This document shows positions 1-5,664 of a stretch of 6,151 nt of DNA, in pieces. Origin of the DNA: Deltaproteobacteria bacterium (GTDB lineage: Bacteria; Desulfobacterota; Binatia; UBA12015); assembly GCA_003447545.1 (NCBI GenBank), contig DLYX01000515.1:1-6151 (forward strand), read 5' to 3'. How positions within the stretch are numbered: position 1 is the stretch's first letter; each line of letters opens with the position of its first letter. Below the pieces are notes generated by a model. The model did not search any database, was not told the DNA's origin, and saw only the letters and a program-made list of their open reading frames with translations. The translations under genes were made by a program, and so were the position numbers.

Positions 1-673
1 CGCGACGCAACATCAGCGTGTCGAGGATGGATTGCCGAGCCTGAGCTTCCGGAATCCCGCGGGCCGCTGCATCCATCTGCGCGACCAACCCGACCACGGC
101 GGCCCCGATATAGCCGGGAGCCACCATATTGACGCGGATCCCGTCGGGGCCATTCTCTGCAGCCAGACTCCGGGTCAGTCCCAGCAGGGCGTGCTTGGCC
201 ACTTTATAGGGGCCGTAGTTCACAGTTTGCTTGCGCAGAATCACCGACCCGATCATCACGATCGACCCTTCACCGGCGGCACGCATATGAGGAATCACTG
301 CCTGAGAGAGCCTCAGAGGTGCGAAGAGATTCACCTCGAAGCTCTGCTGGATCTTTGCCACGTTATATTCGTCGAGACGCCGAAAAGGCGGCATCATGAA
401 CGCATTATTGACCAGAACGTCCACCCGACCGAATTCCGCAATCGACTTCTCGACCAACGCCTCGCAATCCTGTGGCTCGGCAAGGTCTGTCGGAACCGCC
501 AGAGCCTGAACACCGAGGGCGCGCACCTCGTCAGCGACCTCGGCCAACCGCGCCTCGGTGCGTGCCGCGAGAACCACATTCGCGCCGGCTTCCGCCAGTT
601 TCAGCGCTGTTGCGCGACCCAATCCGGGACCGATTCCCGAGACGATCGCCACTTTTCCTTTCAGAAGACCCAT
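1..673 (-). CDS. Short-chain dehydrogenase/reductase (SDR), C-terminus cut by window edge
   Basis: This is probably a cytoplasmic NAD(P)-dependent oxidoreductase of the classical SDR family. The first 224 residues are visible and the C-terminus lies off the left edge. The Rossmann dinucleotide motif is SGIGPGLG at residues 12-19, followed by R38 after the second beta strand, D63 and the NNA motif at 89-91. All four catalytic positions are present: N115, S143, Y156 and K160 (YKVAK). The PG motif after the active site is at 186-187. The start at 673 is chosen because MGLLKGKVAIVSG is the normal SDR N-terminus and a good Shine-Dalgarno (GGGAGGA) sits 7 nt upstream. An in-frame ATG at 727 would add 18 residues but has no well-spaced ribosome site. 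The gene is divergent from the acyl-CoA synthetase, which suggests lipid or fatty acid metabolism, but the substrate cannot be read from the sequence. Confidence 0.93.
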   Translation of the reverse strand, partial: MGLLKGKVAIVSGIGPGLGRATALKLAEAGANVVLAARTEARLAEVADEVRALGVQALAVPTDLAEPQDCEALVEKSIAEFGRVDVLVNNAFMMPPFRRLDEYNVAKIQQSFEVNLFAPLRLSQAVIPHMRAAGEGSIVMIGSVILRKQTVNYGPYKVAKHALLGLTRSLAAENGPDGIRVNMVAPGYIGAAVVGLVAQMDAAARGIPEAQARQSILDTLMLRR

Positions 674-680
674 CTCTTTC

Positions 681-687
681 TCCTCCC
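681..687 (-). promoter_or_regulatory. Ribosome binding site of the SDR gene
   Basis: On the minus strand the bases read GGGAGGA, 7 nt before the ATG at 673. This strong Shine-Dalgarno decides in favour of 673 over the in-frame upstream ATG at 727. The 727 start has a GGAG only one base away, which is too close to work well. Confidence 0.7.
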
Positions 688-741
688 GCAAGGCACCCGT
701 TGCCGCAGTTTGGCCAGCATACGCCATGCTCCTTTCTCGTA

Positions 742-752
742 TCCTGACAGGA
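742..752. promoter_or_regulatory. Small perfect dyad, possible operator
   Basis: The bases TCCTG-A-CAGGA form a perfect inverted repeat around one central base, near the middle of the divergent spacer. This is where an operator for a shared regulator could sit. The arms are short enough to arise by chance, and no regulator gene is visible in the window, so the assignment is tentative. Confidence 0.22.
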
Positions 753-819
753 GAGGAAGTGCATCCGATTCTGCGGGTCGGGGTTGGAGGCAACGGGCCG
801 GGGGGGCTATACCCAAGGC

Positions 820-2481
820 ATGCCGACCGAAGCTGAAATTCACGAGCAAATTTTCGGGAAGGGTGCTCCCTTCGAGATTCACACCGAGTCCGTGCTCGGA
901 ACACCCATGCCGGTGTTCCGAAACCGCCTGCCCTCACTGCGTGCCATGCTGGATGCTTCGGCCGCCCACGGGGACCAGCCCTATCTGGTGTTCGATACCC
1001 GGCGCATCACATACGCCCGCCACCACGAACTGGTTGCCGCAATCGCACGCTCCCTGCAGGAGGATTTCGGAGTCCGAAAGGGCGATCGCGTAGCGATTCT
1101 CGCCGCAAATCGACCTGAATGGATTCTCACATTCTGGGCGGTGGTGGGGCTGGGTGCCATCGCTGTCGGCCTGAATGGCTGGTGGACCAGTGACGAGATT
1201 CTCTACGGCCTGGAGGATGCCGAACCAAAAGTTCTCGTCGCCGATGCCAAGAGGCTCGAGCGCCTGGCCGGGCATGAGCACGGCGTTCCGGTAATCGAGA
1301 TGGAAACAGGATTCGCAGCACTCGAGGCTGCCGCGGGCGACACGACATTCCCCGAAGTCGAGATCCATGAAGATGATCCCGCCTTCATTCTCTATACCAG
1401 CGGCACAACCGGGCGTCCCAAGGGAGCCGTTACAAGCCATCGCAGCGTCATCGGCTTCATCGCCATCAACCAATCTGCGGGCTTTCGTAATTTCCTCCTG
1501 AACCCGCCCGCACCCGACGCACCCGCCAATTGCATGTACGTCACCAATCCACTCTTTCACGTATCGGGACTTCAGGCGGCCGCCATCATGGGCCTCTCCG
1601 CGGGGCTGAAGACAGTCTGGAACTCCGGACGATTTGATCCGGAACGGACCATGGCGCAAATCCAGGCCGAGAGCTGCACGAGCTGGGGTGCCATGAATAC
1701 GGTCCTGCATCGCATCATCACAAGCCCGGCATTCGCAGATTACGACTTGAGCTCGCTCAAGCAGGTCGGGGGCGGCGGCGCACCCACGGCGCCCGAGATG
1801 CAACGCAAAATTCGAGAAGCCTTTCCTGCCCTCCGCGAAGGAAACCTCGGCCACGGTTATGGCAGCACCGAATCCGGCGCACTCGCGACTGTGATCGGTG
1901 GCACCGAATGGCAAGAGCACCCGACTTCCGTGGGAGCACCGCAACCCACTGTCGCCATCGAGATCCGCAACGACGACGGCCAGTCCTTGCCCGAGGGCGA
2001 AGAAGGCGAGGTCTTCGTGCGCAGCCCGCTGAATATGTTGGGCTATTGGCGACGACCCGAGGAAACTGAGGAAACGCTTCTGGCGGGTCGATGGTTACGC
2101 ATGGGCGACTGGGGCCACCTCAAAGATGGGCGGCTTTATCTTGCTTCTCGCCGGCGGGATTTGATCCTGCGCGCCTCGGAAAATGTCTATCCCGGCGAAA
2201 TCGAAAACCGACTCGTCGAGCACCCTGCGGTGATCGAAGCTGCGGTGGTCGGTGTGCCTCATGAGGAACTCGGTCAGGAAGTGAAGGCCTTTGTCGTGAT
2301 TGACGAGGGAATCTCCATCGCCGAGAAGGATCTCGCAGATTTCGTGGCGGCCAAGCTGGCCTACTTCAAGGTTCCCGCACATTGGGAAATCGGGACCAGC
2401 CTCTTGCCGCGAAACCCAACGGGCAAAGTCCTCAAGAACGTTCTCACAGGAGAAGCTGCCAACCGTTTTGTCGAGGAATGA
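820..2481 (+). CDS. Class I acyl-CoA synthetase (AMP-dependent, ANL superfamily)
   Basis: This 553-residue enzyme should activate a carboxylic acid to acyl-AMP and then acyl-CoA in the cytoplasm. The ATP-binding loop is YTSGTTGRPKG at 192-202. The A5 motif is YGSTE at 347-351, MGDW is at 428-431, the hinge is RRRD with D447, and the catalytic lysine is K536 in PTGKVLK. The order and length fit FadD-like or medium/long-chain acyl-CoA ligases. The chain-length or aromatic preference is not readable. After the hinge the usual GGEN is ASEN (452-455), which is atypical. The ATG at 820 is preferred; a TTG at 784 would add 12 low-complexity residues. The ribosome site is weak (AAGG close to the ATG). 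The stop codon overlaps the start of the WS/DGAT-like gene, so the two are probably co-translated. The substrate remains open. Confidence 0.95.
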   Translation: MPTEAEIHEQIFGKGAPFEIHTESVLGTPMPVFRNRLPSLRAMLDASAAHGDQPYLVFDTRRITYARHHELVAAIARSLQEDFGVRKGDRVAILAANRPEWILTFWAVVGLGAIAVGLNGWWTSDEILYGLEDAEPKVLVADAKRLERLAGHEHGVPVIEMETGFAALEAAAGDTTFPEVEIHEDDPAFILYTSGTTGRPKGAVTSHRSVIGFIAINQSAGFRNFLLNPPAPDAPANCMYVTNPLFHVSGLQAAAIMGLSAGLKTVWNSGRFDPERTMAQIQAESCTSWGAMNTVLHRIITSPAFADYDLSSLKQVGGGGAPTAPEMQRKIREAFPALREGNLGHGYGSTESGALATVIGGTEWQEHPTSVGAPQPTVAIEIRNDDGQSLPEGEEGEVFVRSPLNMLGYWRRPEETEETLLAGRWLRMGDWGHLKDGRLYLASRRRDLILRASENVYPGEIENRLVEHPAVIEAAVVGVPHEELGQEVKAFVVIDEGISIAEKDLADFVAAKLAYFKVPAHWEIGTSLLPRNPTGKVLKNVLTGEAANRFVEE

Positions 2482-3779
2482 TGCACCGACTTCGGCGAGC
2501 AGAAGCGATCGGGTGGCGCCTCGATCGCAACCCACGATTCAGGCGAAACCTTCTGCTCGTCTTTCATCTGGACCGCATGCCGGACCTGCGCCACCTGCAG
2601 GCATCTCTGCGGCGAGCGAGCGCAACCTGGGAGCCGCTGCGGTCGGTTCTTCACACCTATCCCTGCGATATCCTTCCGCCCAGGTGGGTCGCCGATGGCG
2701 CGAGAACACCCCGACAAGGGCTGGCCTCCCTACCCTCTTCCTCAAATGCGGAACCGCAATTGCGCTTGCAGGAATTCGCACCCTTGCTCCTGCAGGCCTT
2801 TGATCCCGAACAACCACTCTGGAATTTGTGGGGAATCGAAGATGTGGGGGGAGGTGAAGCGGCCGTTCTGCTCAAGGTTCATCCCCTTGTCGCCGGCAAT
2901 CTCGACTGGCTGAGTCTTTTGCTGGAACCCGGTCGACAACCTGAACCGTCGCTCCCGCCAAACGTGCGCCAACTCCAGCAGGAGCATTGGCTTACCGACC
3001 TCTCCGCGGCCGCAATGGACGAGGCAGGTCGACACGCCACACGGATTCGCCGGCGAATCTCCAAGGCTCCAGATTATGCGCGCGCGCCACGGCAATCCTT
3101 GCAGGATTTTTTCGAAAACACGCGGGCGACTGCTGCTCTGTTCGGCAAGGGGAAGCGACTCCCGGATACCAGACCGTCGCAAGCACCATTTCTTGCATCC
3201 ATTCGACTGCCCTGGGACGACGTCGCAGAATGTGCTCGCGTCACACGGAGCACAATCCGTGAGGTCATCATGGCCGCTCTGGCCCGTGCCATCAGTGACT
3301 TTCAGAGGGGAACTGTGACCTGCAGCCTCGAGGATCCCGAATTCCCATGGATCGCGAAGCAAGTCTCGCTGGCAACGACGGCCGGAGATCCACGAAGGCG
3401 TATTCGCGAACTCCAACATCGAACGCGACCCGCCGCCGCGGAAGCCGAACGGACCTTCCTCCCGGACACCGCCGAGTTCCTCGATCGACTGCCCCAACCC
3501 CTGCTCGAGGCCGCCGCGGATGAATGTTTCGCCTCCGGCGATTTCCGCTGCGAACTGCAACCCGGATTGCCCACAACCGCCTTCCTTGCAGGTGCGCGCG
3601 TTGCATCGCTCCGCAGTTTCCAGACCACCCGGGGCCATCGCATCGCCGTCTCTCTGATTCGCTCACTTGAGGATTTGTCCATAGGCCTCACCCTCGACAG
3701 CCGTGCCTTCCCCCAGCCCGAAACACTTGTGAACAAGATCCGTGCGGAGCTTGAAAATCTGATGCGGCTCGCCGGCTAG
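2478..3779 (+). CDS. Divergent WS/DGAT-family (wax ester synthase/diacylglycerol acyltransferase-like) protein with degenerate active site
   Basis: This 433-residue protein follows the WS/DGAT layout. The N-terminus MHRLRRAEA resembles the family's M-x-x-L-S-x-x-D-A start. The family's PLWELW motif appears as PLWNLW at 113-118, followed by VLLKVH where the active site should be. The C-terminal half has the characteristic block STIREVIMAALARAI (258-272), and LAGARV (370-375) comes near the end. Family members join a fatty acyl-CoA to an alcohol or diacylglycerol, usually at the membrane or lipid-body surface. Here the HHxxxDG signature is replaced by HPLVAGN (135-141), so the second histidine and the aspartate are missing. 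The NVPGP region reads LQPGL (360-364). Usual lengths are about 450-470, so it is slightly short. ATGATG offers starts at 2478 (4-nt overlap) or 2481 (1-nt overlap, better spacing from GAGG). The family call is by eye; catalytic activity is doubtful or altered. Confidence 0.75.
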   Translation: MMHRLRRAEAIGWRLDRNPRFRRNLLLVFHLDRMPDLRHLQASLRRASATWEPLRSVLHTYPCDILPPRWVADGARTPRQGLASLPSSSNAEPQLRLQEFAPLLLQAFDPEQPLWNLWGIEDVGGGEAAVLLKVHPLVAGNLDWLSLLLEPGRQPEPSLPPNVRQLQQEHWLTDLSAAAMDEAGRHATRIRRRISKAPDYARAPRQSLQDFFENTRATAALFGKGKRLPDTRPSQAPFLASIRLPWDDVAECARVTRSTIREVIMAALARAISDFQRGTVTCSLEDPEFPWIAKQVSLATTAGDPRRRIRELQHRTRPAAAEAERTFLPDTAEFLDRLPQPLLEAAADECFASGDFRCELQPGLPTTAFLAGARVASLRSFQTTRGHRIAVSLIRSLEDLSIGLTLDSRAFPQPETLVNKIRAELENLMRLAG

Positions 3780-4153
3780 GGAACCGAGAGCGGCTTACCC
3801 GTTCCGCAAACCGGCAAGACCGCCGGCGTCGACAAGACGGTCAGTTCCCGAGACCGAGGCCCCACGATCCGATCGACCGGATACAAGAGGGTGTCCAGGA
3901 CCAGAGAAAGTGGCATATCCCCAACGGGCCCCCAAGCCGTAAAGAAGTAGATGATATTTCCAAGATAGGGAGGTTGCGTCTCCGATGAAATGGCCGCTTC
4001 CCCGAGGCAGAGGGCGACACCTGCATCGAGCTTTACGCCGGAGAACGGTTGTCCGAACTGGTCCATCTCGGCTTTCGAAATGATGGTGGCGCAACCCGTT
4101 ACCTGCAGGAGGATCAGTCCAACGCCAACCAATCCGCACAGCCATGACTTCAT
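3776..4153 (-). CDS. YceK/YidQ-like (DUF1375) lipoprotein
   Basis: This is a 125-residue predicted lipoprotein. A hydrophobic signal peptide ends in the lipobox VTGC, with C21 as the lipidated cysteine, so export and membrane anchoring are likely. The mature part begins CATIISK and carries PFSGVKLD (36-43) and MPLSLVLDTLLYPVD (80-94). This closely follows the E. coli YceK/YidQ pattern of GCxSIIS, PGVxxD and DLPFSLVxDTLLLPxD. The function of that family is not established to my knowledge. At 125 residues it is longer than YceK, with an inserted segment before the conserved PLSLV motif and a longer tail. GGGAG lies 7 nt upstream of the ATG at 4153. The start overlaps the stop of the DsbA-like gene as ATGA, so the two are probably one operon. 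Its stop shares CTAG with the convergent WS/DGAT-like gene. Confidence 0.82.
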   Translation of the reverse strand: MKSWLCGLVGVGLILLQVTGCATIISKAEMDQFGQPFSGVKLDAGVALCLGEAAISSETQPPYLGNIIYFFTAWGPVGDMPLSLVLDTLLYPVDRIVGPRSRELTVLSTPAVLPVCGTGKPLSVP

Positions 4154-5031
4154 CGCGACGCTCCCTGATCACGCGCGGCTTCCATACCCAGATGCCCGGG
4201 TGCAAAGAAGACAGATTCCTCACCCCAGACGCGCGCGGTACTCTCCGGCAAACGGGCCTCCACACCGCAGAGCATTTCGAGTTCGGCAGCCGTCAGGGTT
4301 CCGAAATAGGTCAGTGCCTCCGATGGTGTCGGGTCCGGGCGAGGGTTCAGAGACTGCCCGAAGATATCACCCAGAGCCTCCTCGTAGTCCTCGAAGGGCT
4401 TCCAACCTGCGACCGTTACTTCCCTGCCGTTCCCAGCGACAATTACCGTCGGCACCGAGTAGCGCTGCCCCGCCTCGCAGGGAAGCGCGATGCCGTTCCC
4501 TTCACCGATCTCCACCAAAGTACGGACAAAGGCACTCGGTCGACGAACCTCCGCCCAGTCTTCGCGAAAAAGAGCGGCCGATACCTCACTTTGCAAATCT
4601 TCGCGGAAGTTTCTCGGATCAAGACCCGGCACCGCCGCGAGAACGGAACAAATCTCATTGACCTCCATCAAGGGCCGTCCATCGAGAAAAACTGCCTCAC
4701 GAAGACAGCGAAGCACCCGGGCCGCAATCTTGCCCCCTTGCAGCCCCGCCGCCTTGACGGCGCGGCAGGCGAGAACGCTGGAGGTCTCGCACCAACGCTG
4801 ATTCTCGGCGAAGGGCATCCGGGTATGCCGCGAAACATTCGCCCATGCGAGGGAAGCGCCCTCCGGATAAGGCCTGTTGGCAGTTCCCTCGCCAATAATC
4901 CCGGCCATCACTTGGCGCCAGCGCAAAAGATGTCCATATCGCCACTGCAACAATCGAAGCTTGGGTTCAGTACCCCACGCCCAGCCACTCAGAGGGTCCG
5001 TATACTCGGTGAGGGTGAGCTTGGGGCGCAT
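4150..5031 (-). CDS. DsbA-family thioredoxin-fold protein lacking the CxxC motif
   Basis: This 293-residue protein resembles FrnE/DsbA-like thioredoxin-fold proteins. It opens with a beta strand leading into YTDPLSGWAWGTEP (10-23), the position where relatives carry DP-C-x-x-C-W. Here the two cysteine sites are S15 and A18. RWRQVMAG (37-44) is typical of the second strand. The cis-proline loop is intact as YSVPTVIV, with P194. Six other cysteines are scattered and form no CxxC. No signal peptide is seen, so it is likely cytoplasmic. Residues from about 227 extend past the fold and are unassigned. Without CxxC, a disulfide oxidoreductase role is unlikely. Ser-based DsbA-fold enzymes such as kappa-class glutathione transferases or 2-hydroxychromene-2-carboxylate isomerases are an alternative. 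ATG 5031 is chosen over TTG 5073, which would add 14 residues before the first strand. The gene overlaps the lipoprotein by ATGA. Confidence 0.78.
   Translation of the reverse strand: MRPKLTLTEYTDPLSGWAWGTEPKLRLLQWRYGHLLRWRQVMAGIIGEGTANRPYPEGASLAWANVSRHTRMPFAENQRWCETSSVLACRAVKAAGLQGGKIAARVLRCLREAVFLDGRPLMEVNEICSVLAAVPGLDPRNFREDLQSEVSAALFREDWAEVRRPSAFVRTLVEIGEGNGIALPCEAGQRYSVPTVIVAGNGREVTVAGWKPFEDYEEALGDIFGQSLNPRPDPTPSEALTYFGTLTAAELEMLCGVEARLPESTARVWGEESVFFAPGHLGMEAARDQGASR
4161..4165 (-). promoter_or_regulatory. Ribosome binding site of the YceK-like lipoprotein
   Basis: GGGAG on the minus strand lies 7 nt before the ATG at 4153. It is inside the coding end of the upstream DsbA-like gene and supports both the start choice and translational coupling. 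Confidence 0.6.
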
Positions 5032-5055
5032 AGGGTATACCGTACGACGAAGACG
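5032..5055. other. Very short divergent gap with palindromes
   Basis: Only 24 bp separate the starts of the leftward DsbA-like gene and the rightward DedA-type gene. The gap holds the 8-bp palindrome GGTATACC (5034-5041), directly followed by CGTACG (5041-5046). Neither gene has a good Shine-Dalgarno here. The promoters must lie inside the opposing gene's 5' end, or the transcripts have very short leaders. Confidence 0.45.
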
Positions 5056-5613
5056 ATGAGTTTGGAAACGCAATCAATCCGGTTCGGCCCAATTCTGGCA
5101 CTGGTCGGCCTCGCCACCAGCGGCTTCCTTGCGGTCCTCGCTTTTCAGGACCCCGAAGGGCTGACCCGCTTGTCCGACGAATACGGTTGGCGGGCGACGC
5201 TGATTCTCCTTCCCCTGCAAACTCTGATCTCCCTGTCGCTCTCTCCCTTGCCAAGTGACTTCGTCGGGTTCGCCCTCGCCCTGATGCATGGGTTCTGGGT
5301 TGGGACGGCCCTGATCTGGTTGGGATGGATGCTGGCTGCCTGGATACAATATAGTCTGGCCAAGCGAGCCACCGCTGATCTCGCTGTCACGAAGTTCACC
5401 TCGCGCCTGCCCCAACGACTCCAAAGGTTGGATATCGCTCATCCCGCATTTCAGATCTGCGTGCGCTGGTTTCCGATGGGCCCTCATATTGTGAACACGA
5501 CCGCCGGCGTTCGCGGCGTCCCCCCGGGACGTTTTCTGCTCTTTGCCGCGATCGGAATCCTGCCTGTAGCCCTCATCATCTCGGGATTGGCCAACGGACT
5601 CTTTCCCCGATAA
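5056..5613 (+). CDS. DedA/TVP38-type (VTT, SNARE-associated) inner membrane protein
   Basis: This 185-residue membrane protein matches the TVP38/TMEM64 or DedA (VTT domain) pattern. A hydrophobic segment lies near 11-30, and another leads to the re-entrant-like stretch SPLPSDFVGFALALMHGFW (63-81) that corresponds to the family's P-x-E/D-x-x-x-x-x-A-G-x-x-F-G block. After a long helix (82-102) and a basic linker comes VRWFPMGPHIVNTTAGV (136-152), equivalent to the family's R-x-x-P-x-x-P-x-x-x-x-N-x-x-A-G. A final segment runs 160-180. Family members are thought to move lipids between membrane leaflets or support envelope integrity; the precise role here is unknown. It is a compact member. The ATG at 5056 has only a poor ribosome site, but it is the natural start before the first membrane segment. 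The open frame upstream is antisense to the DsbA-like gene and is not part of the protein. Confidence 0.85.
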   Translation: MSLETQSIRFGPILALVGLATSGFLAVLAFQDPEGLTRLSDEYGWRATLILLPLQTLISLSLSPLPSDFVGFALALMHGFWVGTALIWLGWMLAAWIQYSLAKRATADLAVTKFTSRLPQRLQRLDIAHPAFQICVRWFPMGPHIVNTTAGVRGVPPGRFLLFAAIGILPVALIISGLANGLFPR

Positions 5614-5636
5614 ATATTTTCCGGTTCAGGGCCGCC

Positions 5637-5664
5637 TCCCCGCGTACCAAACTATTGGCGGGGA
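5637..5664. terminator. Possible bidirectional hairpin between convergent genes
   Basis: TCCCCGC (5637-5643) pairs perfectly with GCGGGGA (5658-5664) over a 14-nt loop that contains CAA/TTG able to pair further. It lies between the DedA-type stop (5613) and the end of the esterase gene, whose TAG falls in the loop. No T-run follows on either strand, so it is a weak candidate for an intrinsic terminator. Confidence 0.3.

Larger units (their letters stand above)
674..819. other. Divergent intergenic region between SDR and acyl-CoA synthetase
   Basis: This 146-bp spacer must hold the promoters for both the leftward SDR and the rightward synthetase/WS-DGAT pair. I see no convincing paired -35/-10 boxes. 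Notable elements are the SDR ribosome site at 681-687, a perfect 5-bp-arm dyad at 742-752, a G-run at 801-806, and a TATACC 6 nt before the synthetase ATG. Confidence 0.6.

Noticed and set aside
674..727. In-frame ATG at 727 for the SDR
   Set aside because: The added residues do not resemble an SDR N-terminus and would overlap the good ribosome site for the start at 673.
784..819. TTG start at 784 for the acyl-CoA synthetase
   Set aside because: It adds 12 glycine-rich residues with no family counterpart; ATG at 820 is the better start.
32..1093. Plus-strand open frame of 353 codons over the SDR region
   Set aside because: It is antisense to a clear SDR with all catalytic residues and then runs into the synthetase in another frame. 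Its translation looks like GC-rich shadow sequence (many R, H, P, C) with no motif.
934..1944. Minus-strand open frame of 336 codons inside the acyl-CoA synthetase
   Set aside because: It is fully antisense to a gene with all ANL motifs and shows no recognisable domain.
2742..3638. Minus-strand open frame of 298 codons opposite the WS/DGAT-like gene
   Set aside because: The plus strand matches family blocks (PLWNLW, STIREVIMAALARAI) and is coupled to the upstream gene. The minus translation has no motif and is rich in G, R, S and C.
4144..5055. Long in-frame upstream extension of the DedA-type gene (304 codons)
   Set aside because: It is antisense to the DsbA-like gene and has shadow-like composition. 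The membrane protein begins naturally at ATG 5056, just before its first hydrophobic segment.
5032..5073. TTG start at 5073 for the DsbA-like gene
   Set aside because: It would overlap the divergent DedA-type gene and add 14 basic residues before the first strand of the fold.
5605..5625. AT-rich palindromic AAATATTT just after the DedA-type stop
   Set aside because: It is a short self-complementary stretch without a GC-rich stem, so it is not convincing as a terminator or binding site.
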